In this document: one piece after another, positions 54,470-64,000 of the stretch | Layout: each line of letters begins with the position of its first letter | Position numbering within the stretch: the first letter of the stretch is position 1 | From: Candidatus Altimarinota bacterium | GTDB taxonomy: Bacteria > Patescibacteriota > Gracilibacteria > BD1-5 > UBA6164 | Length of the DNA stretch: 64,000 nt | Assembly (NCBI GenBank): GCA_028697205.1 | Contig: JAQVFO010000006.1 | Coordinates: 17,615 to 81,614 of the forward strand | Direction: 5' to 3' | Made by a program: the position numbers and the translations under genes | Notes under the pieces: generated by a model | Seen by the model: only the letters and a program-made list of their open reading frames with translations | Database searches by the model: none | What the model was told of the DNA's origin: nothing

Positions 54470-54649
54470 TTAAATAGCTTTATTTAACCAAATAATAAAT
54501 TCTCAGAATATATTACTAAAAATAAAAAGATATAATCAGAAAAATACTATAAAACCTAAAACTATAAAAAAATATTTCATAGTATCATCTCTAGTAGGCC
54601 AAACTACGTGTTTTAATTCTCTTAAAGAATCTTTTATAAATTTTATCAT
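54470..54649 (-). CDS. secE: Preprotein translocase subunit SecE
   Basis: 59 aa, single-span bacterial SecE: FIKDSLRELKHVVWPTRDDT (the conserved ELKKVxWPTR amphipathic helix) followed by one membrane helix (YFFIVLGFIVFFGLYLFIF). Together with SecY and SecG it forms the translocon. First gene of the secE-nusG unit. Confidence 0.95.
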
Positions 54650-54715
54650 GAAATTCTATTTCTTAAACAATAAAAAAGTATCACAAAATATTCTTTGTAA
54701 CACTTGTCAAGTCAA

Positions 54716-54742
54716 ATTATATTCAAAAGCTATAAATGTCAA
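54716..54742 (-). promoter_or_regulatory. Promoter of secE-nusG
   Basis: Minus strand TTGACA (54737-54742), 15-bp spacer, TATAAT (54716-54721). Its -35 box forms an inverted repeat (ATGTCAAAAT / ATTTTGACAT) with the -35 box of the divergent lemA promoter. Confidence 0.6.
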
Positions 54743-54761
54743 AATAAAATAACAAATCATT

Positions 54762-54790
54762 TTGACATTATATAATATTTATAATAAAAT
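54762..54790 (+). promoter_or_regulatory. Promoter of lemA
   Basis: TTGACA (54762-54767), 17-bp spacer, TAAAAT (54785-54790), 26 bp before the ATG. Confidence 0.6.
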
Positions 54791-54816
54791 ATGCTTATAT
54801 TAATTAATATTTTAAA

Positions 54817-55335
54817 ATGAATACATCATTCATCATTACATTATCAATTATTATAAGTTTATTAATAGCTTTTTATACTTTTTTATTAGCTCTAAATAAT
54901 AAGGTACATAAACTAGAAATTTTGATAAAAGACTTATTAAAACAAAGAACAGATTTAATTCCTGCTTTATTTGAAATTACAAAAAACTATTTAACAAAAC
55001 ATAATGAAATATATGATGAGATATTAAGACTTAGAAAACTTGAATTTTCACTAGAAGATAATGAAGATGTAACTTTTGTAGAAATACTTAAAAATGAAAG
55101 ATTTATACATCATGAAATGAATTTTATTTACAATGTATGTCTAAAAAATAAAAAATTAGAACAATTCTGAAGATTTCAATATATAAAAGAACTTACAATC
55201 AATAGAAGTTATACGATTTGAGAAAAAGTTGAAACTTATAGAAAAATAGTAGATACATTAAACAACCTAATTACAATAAAAAATTATACAATTATTTGAT
55301 TATTTTTACCATTAAATAAAAGAATTGAAATTTAA
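54817..55335 (+). CDS. lemA: LemA family protein
   Basis: 172 aa. N-terminal membrane helix (FIITLSIIISLLIAFYTFLLALNNK) followed by the helical LemA-type domain: KVHKLEILIKDLLKQRTDLIPALFEITKNYL (the typical QRRDLIPNLV motif), and the C-terminal YRKIVDTLNNLITIKNY helix; the usual Y-N---N-- motif is weak. Function of LemA proteins is unknown. Monocistronic, converging on the second AI-2E gene. Confidence 0.8.
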
Positions 55336-55336
55336 A

Positions 55337-56476
55337 CTATTTTTTAATATTCATAAAAATTCTTTTCATTTTTTGTAAAATTTCTGATTTTTGCTTTGTA
55401 AAGACAGCTTCTATATCTCACTTTATATCCCCTTTCTCAGATAATAAAATAGCAATTCACTTTGTTTCATCAAATTTTGAAAATACTATACTTATAATAA
55501 ACATAATAGGTACTGAAAGAAACATACCTGGAATTCCCCATATACTTCACCAAAAGACTAAAGATATAAGTGTAACTAATGGGCTCAAATTTAATTTATT
55601 TCAAGTTAAAATTGGCTCAATAAAGTTTCCAACTAATGTATTAATAAATATAATTCATCATAAAACTATAAAAAAATGATAATAGTCATTAAATTGAACT
55701 AAACTAAAAACTACAGGAAAAAAACCAGCTATTATAGAACCTACATTTGGTATAAAATTTAACAAAAATACTAGAAAAGCCCAAAATAAAGCAAAATCTA
55801 GTCATATAAGTTTCATTAAAATATATGCTAAAAATCAAGTTAAAAAACTTACAAAAGTTTTTATAAAAAAATACGTCTTTATATCCTGTTTCACTTCATG
55901 AATTATATCCAAAATCTTACTTTTATTTACTGAATCTTTCATTATCATATTTAGTTTCTTTGTAAAAAACTTATATTCCAATACAATAAAAATTAAATAA
56001 AAAGTTATAATTCAAAGATAACTTATGATGTTAGTAACTAGTGTTGCCATATTTGAAAATAACATTGGCAAATCAATATATCACCACATTTTTTGATAAA
56101 ACTCTCATTCTTTAATTCAAAATTTTGCTACAGTTTTATCTATAATAAATCTTAATTGATCTTGATAAAAAGAAGATTTTTCAACTATACTTTGTATATT
56201 TGTATTTATTATCTTAGATATAATCCAAAAAATAAGCAAATATAAAATAATTGTTAATATAAATGAAATAAATGAATTTTTTAAATATTTTTTAAAAAAA
56301 GTATGAGTAGAAATCAAAGCAAAAGCTAAAAGTAATGCAATAACAAAAGGTATAATAAATGAAGCTCCTATATAAAGTATATAAAAAACTATAACTAAAC
56401 TTATAATAGTTAAATTTACATTCAAAAATGTATTTGATTTTATTTCTTGTTGCATAGTCTTATTTTTAAAAAACAT
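55337..56476 (-). CDS. AI-2E/PerM family permease (second copy)
   Basis: 379 aa, about eight membrane helices. N-terminal paired helices after a cytosolic tail (LTIISLVIVFYILYIGASFIIPFVIALLLAFALI), an amphipathic extracytoplasmic region, and the family-typical NVGSIIAGFFPVVF-type and central TM segments toward the C-terminus (NFIPNVG region). Divergent in sequence from the copy at 30366, so not a recent duplication. Separated from the TetR gene by divergent promoters. Confidence 0.85.
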
Positions 56477-56534
56477 TTTTATTTATTTTAAGACAAAACA
56501 AAATTTCTCAAAAAGATTTTTACAAAAAAATAAT

Positions 56535-56578
56535 TTGACATATTTTAAAAAAATATATAATCTACCTATCGTTAGGTA
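56535..56578 (+). promoter_or_regulatory. Promoter and operator of the TetR-efflux operon
   Basis: TTGACA (56535-56540), 15-bp spacer, TATAAT (56556-56561). ACCTATCGTTAGGT (56564-56577) directly after the -10 is a near-palindrome (ACCTA/TAGGT arms), placed where the downstream TetR protein could block initiation. Autoregulation is inferred. Confidence 0.65.
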
Positions 56579-56594
56579 ATTAACATTTAATATT

Positions 56595-57107
56595 ATGGAA
56601 AAAATAGAAATACTTGAGAAATTAGAGCCTTTATTTTATGAAAAACCATTTAAAAATGTTTCTATGCAAGAAATTGCAGATATTTTAAAAGTAAAAAAGG
56701 CATCTTTATATTATTACTTCCCTTCTAAAAACATCCTTTTAGAAGAAATAATAAATTACTCTTTTGAAAATTATTTAATTTTTATTGAAGATATTTTAAA
56801 AAAAGAATTAAAAAAATTCATTAATGATTTTATAAAATTCCCTAAAAAAAGTAAAAATATTTTTTCAATAATTAATCAAAATTGATATTGTGAAGATGAT
56901 GAATTAAAGCAAAATATACAAAATAAACAAAAACTGATATTTGATAAAATAAGTAAAGAATTAGAAAAAAAATATAACTTTTCAAAAGAAAAAACATTTT
57001 TATTTATTTCTATGCTTGAGGATTTAAGTAGAAAAAAATGTATATTTTGAAACTGTCCATTTGATCTTGATAAACTAATTGATGAAATTAGAAAAATTGT
57101 AAAATAA
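56595..57107 (+). CDS. TetR/AcrR family transcriptional regulator
   Basis: 170 aa. The N-terminal HTH is typical: KLEPLFYEKPFKNVSMQEIADILKVKKASLYYYFPSKNILLEEII (in outline), with the KASLYYYFPSK recognition helix. The C-terminal ligand domain is short and contains Cys (GYCEDDE, KCIFGNCPF). It heads the efflux operon and has a palindromic operator over its own promoter, so it probably represses the operon until a pump substrate binds. Confidence 0.9.
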
Positions 57108-57140
57108 ATTTTAATTAATATTAATATATAGAACATATTT

Positions 57141-59078
57141 ATGAAAAAAATCGCAATATTATTTTTACTATTAGCTATAAGCACATCACTTACTTCTTGT
57201 GGTAAAATAGAAGAAAAAGTACAAAAATATTATAAAACTTCAAAAGTACAAACTTGAAGTATAAACCTAGAAGATAACTTTGTAGGTTATGTTGAAAGTG
57301 AAACAAAAACTGATATTTGATCTAAACAATGATGACTTATAAGAGAAATATATGTAAAGGAGTGAGATTATGTAAACGCTTGAGATATAATTGCAAAAAT
57401 AGATAGTGCTGAAAGTAATATAAGTTTATCAAATCAAGAAATTATGTTACAACAAATGCAAGATCTTAAAAATTCTGTATCAAAAAGTTATGATAGTCAA
57501 ATTGAAGTAACAAAATCGCTTGAAAATCAAATAAATATAAACTTAAAATGAGCAAAAGATTCACTTGAAATTACTAAAAGTCTAAAAGATAAAGAATTAT
57601 CATCAATAAGTTCTCAAGTAGAAACAAGTAAAAATGCTCTTGAAACAGCAAAAATAGAACTAGAACAAACAAAATTAGTTTTAGACACAAAAGAAAAAAA
57701 TCTTTATTCAAATTGAAAAAACGCAATTACAAATTCAATGATTGTAGACACAAATACTATAAAATTTGCTGATTCAATTTTATGAGTAATAAACTTAGAC
57801 AAAAATAATACAAACTATAGTTTAAATACTTACTTGTGAGCAAAAAACACAAGTCAAAAAAATCAAGTAAAACAAGATTTTGAAAATGTTTATTCTGATT
57901 ATTTAAAATATAAAAGTCTTTATGAAACAACTATTTTAAATAAAAATCCAAGTAATGAAGAAATAGAAAATACTTTAAAAATATGAATACAATTTAATGA
58001 TTCCCTAAGAAACTTCTTGAAAGATTTCTATGAAACAATGGATAATTCTATCCCAAATTGAAGTAATTTATCACAAGCTGATATAGATAATTATAAACAA
58101 AAAATATCTGACTTATGAGCTAGCATAGAACAATCATTAATAAGTGTAAGCTGAAATTATACTCTATGATTAAAATGAAGTTCTCAAAGTATAGATGATT
58201 TCAAAACTGAAAAAGAAAAAACTTTAAGTTTACTACAAAAAAAAGTTGACTTAGCTTCAAATAATTTGGACACAATAAATAAAAATTATGAACAAGCCAC
58301 TGAATGAAACAATTTAAAAATTACAGATATAGAAACAAAAACAAATGAAGCAGCAGAAAAAATAAACGAAATAGAAAAAAATAGAGCTAGTATAGAAACA
58401 AGTAAAAATGCAAAAATAAGTGAATTAAACTTAGAAAATCAAAAGTTAGAATTAAGTAAAGACTTAAGCATAGTAAGTATAAATAATTCTATAATTAGAG
58501 CTCCTATATCGTGAGTAGTTACAAAAAAATATGTTGAAATATGACAAGTGATTATGCCAAGTGCTCCTTTAGTACAAATATCAAATCCAGATGACACAAA
58601 AGTAAATTTTGAACTTCCTGATAATATATTATCAAAAATAAAACTATGAGATAAAGTTAACCTATGAATTGAATGAATGGATAATATAAATGAATGAATT
58701 GTAAAAACAATTTATCCAACTAAAAATGAAATAACTAAAAAAACTAAAATAGAAATAAAAGTAAATAATTCCAACAATATAAAAATATGAAGTATAGCAA
58801 AACTATACGTAAAAGACACAAGTCAATCGTGAATATTTATAAAAAATTCAAGTATAATTTGAAACTATATGATTCCTTGAGTTTATGTTTTAAAAGCTGA
58901 ATACTTACCAACTGACAAATCTGAAAGTGGATATAAAAACTTTAAAACAATTGAATTCAGACAAATAAAAATAATTAAACAAAATGATGAATTTTCTCTA
59001 GTAGATTGATTAAAAGTTTGAGAAGAAATTATAACAGATTGAAAAGAAAATTTGTTTGATGGCGAAAGTTTGGAATAA
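57141..59078 (+). CDS. RND-type membrane-fusion lipoprotein with long coiled coil
   Basis: 645 aa. Signal with lipobox LTSCG (Cys20), first lipoyl half GGLIREIYVKEGDYVNAGDIIAKID, a very long coiled-coil hairpin (roughly residues 85-430), second half SIIRAPISGVVTKKYVEIGQVIMPSAPLVQ, then beta-barrel and MP domains ending in GLKVGEEIITDGKENLFDGE. Usual MFPs are about 380 aa; all the extra length is in the hairpin. Works with the RND pump downstream; no outer-membrane channel gene is visible. Confidence 0.88.
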
Positions 59079-59225
59079 AAAAGGCGTGCTTACGCACGCC
59101 CACACCTAACCATGACTTGCATTAGGATTTCTGATTTGGCGAAGGCTGAGGAGGTCTCCTCCTTCTCCCCATCAATGATGCTCTCTGCATGTCAAACTCC
59201 TTTCTATCTACAAAATGTAGAGCCA
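59077..59225 (-). ncRNA. GC-rich minus-strand mini-transcript (small RNA or mini-gene)
   Basis: On the minus strand, in order: hairpin CTACA-TTT-TGTAG, AAAGGAG with 6-nt spacing to ATG, a 22-codon Arg/Pro-rich frame (MQRASLMGRRRRPPQPSP...) spanning a G/C-rich hairpin (AGGAGG-AGA-CCTCCT), a second hairpin CCTAA...TTAGG and a terminator GGCGTGC-GTAA-GCACGCC-TTTTTT (59083-59100). Base composition and the perfect Shine-Dalgarno are unlike every other gene here. It may encode a peptide or be a structured RNA. No RNA family recognised. Confidence 0.55.
59083..59100 (-). terminator. Terminator of the mini-transcript
   Basis: 7-bp G/C stem GGCGTGC / GCACGCC with loop GTAA and a T6 run on the minus strand; no T-run on the plus strand, so it points to minus-strand transcription. 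Confidence 0.8.
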
Positions 59226-59324
59226 TATATTATTTTTTGAATACTATAAATCAAACTTAATATAAACTTTAATTTAAAAACTTGTTAAAAACTTAAATTA
59301 CCATTAATTATTATCTTAAAAATT

Positions 59325-62300
59325 ATGTTCTCAAAAATTGCAGAATTTTTTATAAAAAATACAAAATTAACTTTTGTACTTATTCTTGTTATACTTTTAA
59401 CTTGAATATGAAGTTATACAATCATACCTAAACAATATAATCCTACAATTATTGTTCCAGCTTTTTTAGTGTCTGTTGAAGCCCCTTCTCTTTCTTCAAA
59501 TGATGTAAAAACTCTTATTACAAATGAACTTGAAAATAAAATAATGGAACTAGAATGAATTGATGAAATATTTTCAACATCAATGGAAAATTGAAGTTTT
59601 GTAATGGTTAAATTTAAAGTATGAGTAGATAAAGAAAAAGCAAAAATTAGATTACTTCAAAAATTATCACAGAATTTAGATTTAAAACCAATCTGAGTTT
59701 CAATGCCAGTTGTAAAAGCCATAGATCCTGATGAACTCCCTCAAATAACTTATGCAATAAAACTTAAAGATGAAAAAAATAAAAATACATCATCAGGAAC
59801 AAATTTAAAGGATTCATCTACTGTTTCAGAGTGACAAAGCATTAAACTTTCTCCTCAAGAAAAGTACATTTATCTTAGACAAATAACAAATACAATTAAA
59901 AATGAATTAAAAGCTATTCCAAATATTACAACTCTAGACATAGTTTGATGAATAAATAAAGATATATTCATAGAATTAGATCAAGAGTTATTAGAAGCTA
60001 GAAATATAGATATACTTCAAGTTTATGATGTGTTAAAGAAAAACAATGTATCATTTCCAATTTGAAGCATAGACAATTCAAGTGATGAAAAAACTTTCAT
60101 AGAAGTTTCTTCAAATCTCTCAACAATTGAAAAATTAAAAAAATTAGTTATTGCAGATTACAACTGAAATGAAATATTTTTAGAAGATGTTGCAAATATA
60201 AAATATTGAAAAAAGAAACTAACAGATTATTCATTTTATAGTGATAAAAATAGTATTTGAAACGAAGTTGTTTTTCTTTGAGTATGAAAACAAATTTGAA
60301 CAAATGCTGTATTTGTAACTGAAAAAATAGAAGAAAAAATCAATGAATTAAGAGAAACTTTACCAAAAAATATAGAAATACAAACAATTCAAAATGAATG
60401 AGAAAAAGCTCGTATAGCAACTAGTGAACTTATAAAAGATTTAATCTTATCTATAATAATAGTTGTGGTAATTTTAATTATATTTTTATGATTTAAAAAT
60501 GCATTAAACACTGCAACATCAATTCCTTTAATACTTTCACTTGTATTTTTATTTGCATACCTTTCTTGAGATAACATAAATAGAATTACTTTATTTGCTC
60601 TTATTTTAGTAATCTGAATGCTGGTTGATGATTCAATTGTAGTTGTTGAAAATATGCATAGACACCTAGAAGATAGACAAAAAGAATGAAAAACAAAATT
60701 AGAAGCAATATTGACAGCTGTAAATGAAGTTGGACCATGAGTTATTTTGTCTACAATTACTAAAGTACTTTCATTTGCTTGAATGTTTGCTGTGACCTGA
60801 ATGATGTGAGAATATATGTGACCAATACCAAAATACTGAATTGTTGCATTATTACTATCCATAATAATTGCATTCTCAATAAATCCATTTGTAAGTTTTC
60901 TAACAACAAAAGATATCGATTGAGAACAACATAAAATAAAAAAACAATCAAAATATGATATAAGAAAACTTTACATAAAAGTAATGGAAATATTTATTCA
61001 TGAGAAAAAAGAATCGAAGAAAAAAAGAAAAATATTTAAATTAACTTTCTGGATATCACTTGTTTTAATAATTATTTTACCAATTTATTTCTGAGTTTTC
61101 AAAGCTCGTATGCTACCAAAATCAAATCAAGATCAAGTATATCTATGGATTGATTGACCAAGATGAGCAAACATAGATAAAATGATAAAAATAGAAAAAG
61201 ATGTAGAAAAGTTTTTATTACAAAATACAAATATTCCAACAAAATTACAAATAGTAGATAATATTTCATCAACTATATGACTTGCACTTCCAGCTGATTT
61301 TGCAAATTTATTTAGATGATGAAGTAACAGAACACAAGATTACCAAATATCATCAAGAATAAATTTAATTTCAAAGCACGAAAATACTGACAGAATAAAA
61401 TCTGAATTATTTGCTATAGAATTAAGACCAATTCTTGAAAAATACTTAAAAGAAAAGTATGGAGATATAAAAATGAGACTGCTTGAAGATCCTCCTGGAC
61501 CACCTGTAAGAGCAACATTTTTGATGAAAATATCTTGAGATAATATAGAAACAAAAAATTTAGATGATTTTACAAAAAGAGTTTATAGTCAAGTAGAAAA
61601 TATAAGTAAAAAATATGATATAGTTGATTTATGAAATTCACTTGCAACTACTTACAAGAAAATTGACTTAAAAATAGATAATTATTCTCTTAAAAAAGCA
61701 TGATTAACTGTAGAACAAGTAGCAAATTCACTTGCAATAACTACAAACTCTATACCAATTAGTTTGATTAAAAATAGTGAATCTCTAGAAGCAACAAATA
61801 TAGTTTTATGAGTAAGACAAGATCAAACAGATACAATAAATGTATTAAAAAATATAAAATTTATTAACCAAAATTGACAACAAATTCCTCTAGAATCTAT
61901 AGCTTCAGTTAACTATACATTTGTAAATCCAGAAATAAATACAGATGATAGAGTCGAAACAAACTATATTTATGCAGAAATGTGAAATAATTCTGTGGTA
62001 TACCCTATTGTTAAACTTTATTCATTATTAAAAAGTGAAGACTTCTTATGAAAAGATTATAAATTAATTGATTCATCATTCTATGCACTTAGTTATAAAT
62101 GATTAAAAGATTGAAAAACATATACAATAGAATGGGATTGAGAGTGGAAACTTACTATGGATACATTTAGAGATCTATGAACTGCAATGATTTTAGCTCT
62201 TCTTGCAATATATTTCTTGATAGTATGACAATTTAAAAGCTTCAAAATTGCATGAATTATTATGCTTCCTTTCTTACTTTGATTTTTTTGAATTTTCCCT

Positions 62301-62684
62301 TGATTTAGTCTATTATATCTTATTAAAAATGAATATTTCAATGCAACAGGTATGATTTGAGTAATATCCCTTGCCTGAATAGTAGTATGAAATGCTATAC
62401 TTTTGATTGATTATATAAATATATTAAAATCAAGATGATGGACTCTTGAAATGGCAATAATTGAGGCTTGATATATAAGATTTATGCCAATAATGCTTAC
62501 ATCAATTTCTGCAATATTCTGAGCTATTAAAATAACTTCAGACCCAGTATGGAGCTGACTTGCTTGGAGTATAGTTTGTTGACTTTCAGCATCTGCTATA
62601 CTTACACTAATAGCTATTCCAATATTTTATTATGACAGCCAGAAAAAAACTTGGGATTGTGAGATTGATGAAAAACATTGTTAA
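59325..62684 (+). CDS. RND superfamily efflux pump (AcrB-like)
   Basis: 1119 aa, usual length. Twelve membrane helices in the AcrB arrangement with two large extracytoplasmic loops. Helix 4 segment VIGMLVDDSIVVVENMHRH carries the Asp pair of the proton relay, and helix 10/11 shows LAGIVVGNAILLIDYIN, the RND repeat. The N-terminus IPKQYNP is typical. It acts with the lipoprotein adaptor upstream. Given a single-membrane envelope, it would export from membrane to medium. The 246-bp gap before it holds the GC-rich mini-transcript. Confidence 0.95.
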
Positions 62685-62722
62685 ACAAAAATAAGTTCCA
62701 AAATTTTGGAACTTATTTTTGT
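62685..62722. terminator. Bidirectional terminator
   Basis: 38-bp perfect palindrome ACAAAAATAAGTTCCAAAA / TTTTGGAACTTATTTTTGT between the RND gene and the converging surface protein. Confidence 0.92.
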
Positions 62723-62729
62723 TATTTTT

Positions 62730-64000
62730 TTAGTTTTTCATACATCTTACTGCATATCAATAAGTACGATACCCATATAATCAAGTAAGTGTAATACTTG
62801 TTGGCATAATTGCAATCCAATATGCATTTGTCCCACTTATAGAACTAGCCCAATAATAACCAACAGGACTACTAACTCAATAAACACGTCAATCTCCCCT
62901 ATCACGAAATCAATTCATTGGTAACTTTATATCATTCATCATATTTGTTCAGTTACTTCACCATCATCAAGCTGATTTTATAGAACTCCAATCTCAATTA
63001 GATGGAACATGATATCAAGTTAAACAAGGTCATTGTCTTGCCACATTTGTATTTGTAGTATCTCACCATAAATTATCATTCTGAACTGTTGACCAATCAT
63101 AAGTTCATCAACCTAATTCTATAAATGTTATATTATTATAATAATTTCAAGGTCAGTATCAAGATGCATTAACTAGAGTAGTTGATAAGCTTGATGCATT
63201 ACCTAATGATCATCAGTTATTTCACCATTGATAATAATATCAATAACTTGAAGCTCAAGTCCCTGATATATTTGTTCATACATTACATGCTGCTATAGTA
63301 TAGCCTATTTGATTTCAAGAACATATTATTATATCTGAAGCATTACAGCTTCAATATATACTTGTCGCAGTTAGTATTTGTCATGCTGCAGAACATCAAG
63401 TATATGGATTTGGTGGTGTACTACAAGTAACTCCTGTATATCAATTTATACAAGTATAATAACAAGGATTAGTATTGTTTGTGTTTTGCCATGCTTGATT
63501 TACTTGATTTGGTATTCATGTAGTAAATGTTGCATTTGTATATGTTGGTTGTGTAGCACAGTTATATAATTGTACAGTTTGAGATAGTTGTTCTTGTGTT
63601 ATTTTAGGTAATCATCACATTCAGTTTTTTAGATAATTGTTTACTAGTGTTATAGCTCAAACTTGGTTTGTTGTTGTATCTGTGTTTATGATTTCTTTAT
63701 ATGTTGGTTCTCATTGTACGATTGTATTTATATATGCTTGTTTAATGTTATTTATCAGTATTAATTTATTTGAATCTTGTAGTAGGTCTTGTGTACTTCA
63801 ACTATATACTACTAGTTTATTTGGTATGAAATCAAATCATCATGTCATACTATATCATAGGTTCTTGTATGAATCTGGTAGGTTTGTATAGTTATTGTAT
63901 ACTAGTTGTTTCTTGTTTATTATACTCATCAAGTCTACATCTTGGATATCTCAATTGATTATACTTGGTACTGCTAGTATATAGTCTAGTCATCATGTAC
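62730..64000 (-). CDS. FISUMP-domain surface protein, C-terminal part (5' end beyond window)
   Basis: The last 423 codons are present; the start is beyond 64000. The N-terminal part shown reads LDYILAVPSIINGDIQD and LPKITQEQLSQ, a pattern of pilin-like surface proteins. A Cys-rich stretch (CYYTCINGYTGVTC, CSAAGQ) follows, then a FISUMP (Fibrobacter major paralogous) domain: YGYYYQWGNNGG, CLTGYHVPSNGDWSSIK, MKLPxxGFRDRG, GYYWASSISGTNAYWI and the ending GYAVRCMKN. Such domains are found in secreted surface proteins. The role is adhesion by inference. Codons here favour GTA/ACA and have very few TGG. Divergence from neighbours: GC-slightly higher. Confidence 0.85.

Noticed and set aside
59077..59225. 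SRP RNA, tmRNA, RNase P RNA or a riboswitch in the GC-rich block.
   Set aside because: None of the hallmark sequences (GGAAGG..AGCA helix 8, tRNA-like ends, P4 core, guanidine or S-box motifs) is present.
60389..60862. Long minus-strand open frame inside the RND pump gene.
   Set aside because: Shadow of the plus-strand gene; no start context, no motif, and the plus frame has full-length RND conservation.
1..64000. Many genes look broken into short fragments when TGA is treated as stop (for example ddl, uvrD, the RND pump).
   Set aside because: Not pseudogenes: TGA falls on conserved Gly, and the frames continue to a TAA/TAG at family-typical length.
1..64000. CRISPR array or phage structural genes.
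   Set aside because: I saw no regularly spaced identical repeats, Cas motifs, or capsid/tail/terminase-like proteins.

Overview
The window is a strongly A+T-rich bacterial chromosome segment. TGA is not a stop in it: dozens of long frames open up only when TGA is read as glycine, and TGA falls on invariant glycines (Walker A loops of the ABC ATPase, RadA and UvrD; Rossmann loops of Gnd and the FAD enzyme; the GTTGE loop of DapA). TGG remains the common Trp codon. The five in-frame CGG/CGA codons I found include two that sit exactly where the YhbQ and YgjP protein families have an invariant Trp. UGA=Gly plus CGA/CGG=Trp is the code described for Absconditabacterales (former SR1, Patescibacteria/CPR; NCBI table 37), and I annotate the window with it. 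Nearly all starts are ATG in an A/T-only context without a Shine-Dalgarno sequence. Genes are dense, and many are closed by A-stem-T hairpin terminators.

Layout. 1-3.9 kb: a minus-strand accessory cluster with an HNH_5 nuclease and a DUF4209 (RNxxxHG) protein as a two-gene unit, preceded by an orphan 137-aa gene. 4.0-10.3 kb: a plus-strand operon with a lipoprotein, a MacA-like adaptor, a MacB-like ATPase and permease, a DUF2892 protein and a CAP-domain secreted protein. 10.4-18.3 kb: an FAD oxidoreductase, a YgjP-type metallopeptidase, metK under a SAM-I riboswitch, a SHOCT protein, two orphan genes, a GIY-YIG protein and a metallophosphoesterase. 18.4-31.5 kb: a small membrane protein (paralogue at 26.7 kb), an SPFH protein, a zinc-ribbon membrane protein, ddl, uvrD carrying an in-frame palindromic insertion, thyA, a KdtA-like transferase, lysS and an AI-2E family permease. 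31.6-35.1 kb: the complete oxidative pentose phosphate operon gnd-zwf-pgl. 35.2-43.4 kb: an SLT-like protein, a single-ring ClpB-like ATPase, RNase R, a degenerate EAL protein, a large orphan and tRNA-Leu(CAA). 43.5-52.2 kb: radA, tyrA behind two tandem Phe/Tyr leader-peptide attenuators, a HExxH protein, HtrA, glmS, and dapA divergent from an ACT-domain gene. 52.3-56.5 kb: greA and a DUF212 gene, secE-nusG, lemA and a second AI-2E permease. 56.6-62.7 kb: a TetR regulator, a membrane-fusion lipoprotein and an RND pump, with a GC-rich minus-strand mini-transcript between the last two. 62.7-64 kb: the C-terminal part of a FISUMP surface protein.

The picture is of a reduced, host- or prey-associated cell that invests in envelope export pumps, secreted and surface proteins, redox (NADPH) supply and a basic information-processing core. 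The most notable items are the sense-codon reassignment, the double aromatic attenuator, the in-frame palindromic element in uvrD, the GC-rich mini-transcript, the nuclease/DUF4209 pair and a new-looking family of about 60-residue membrane proteins.
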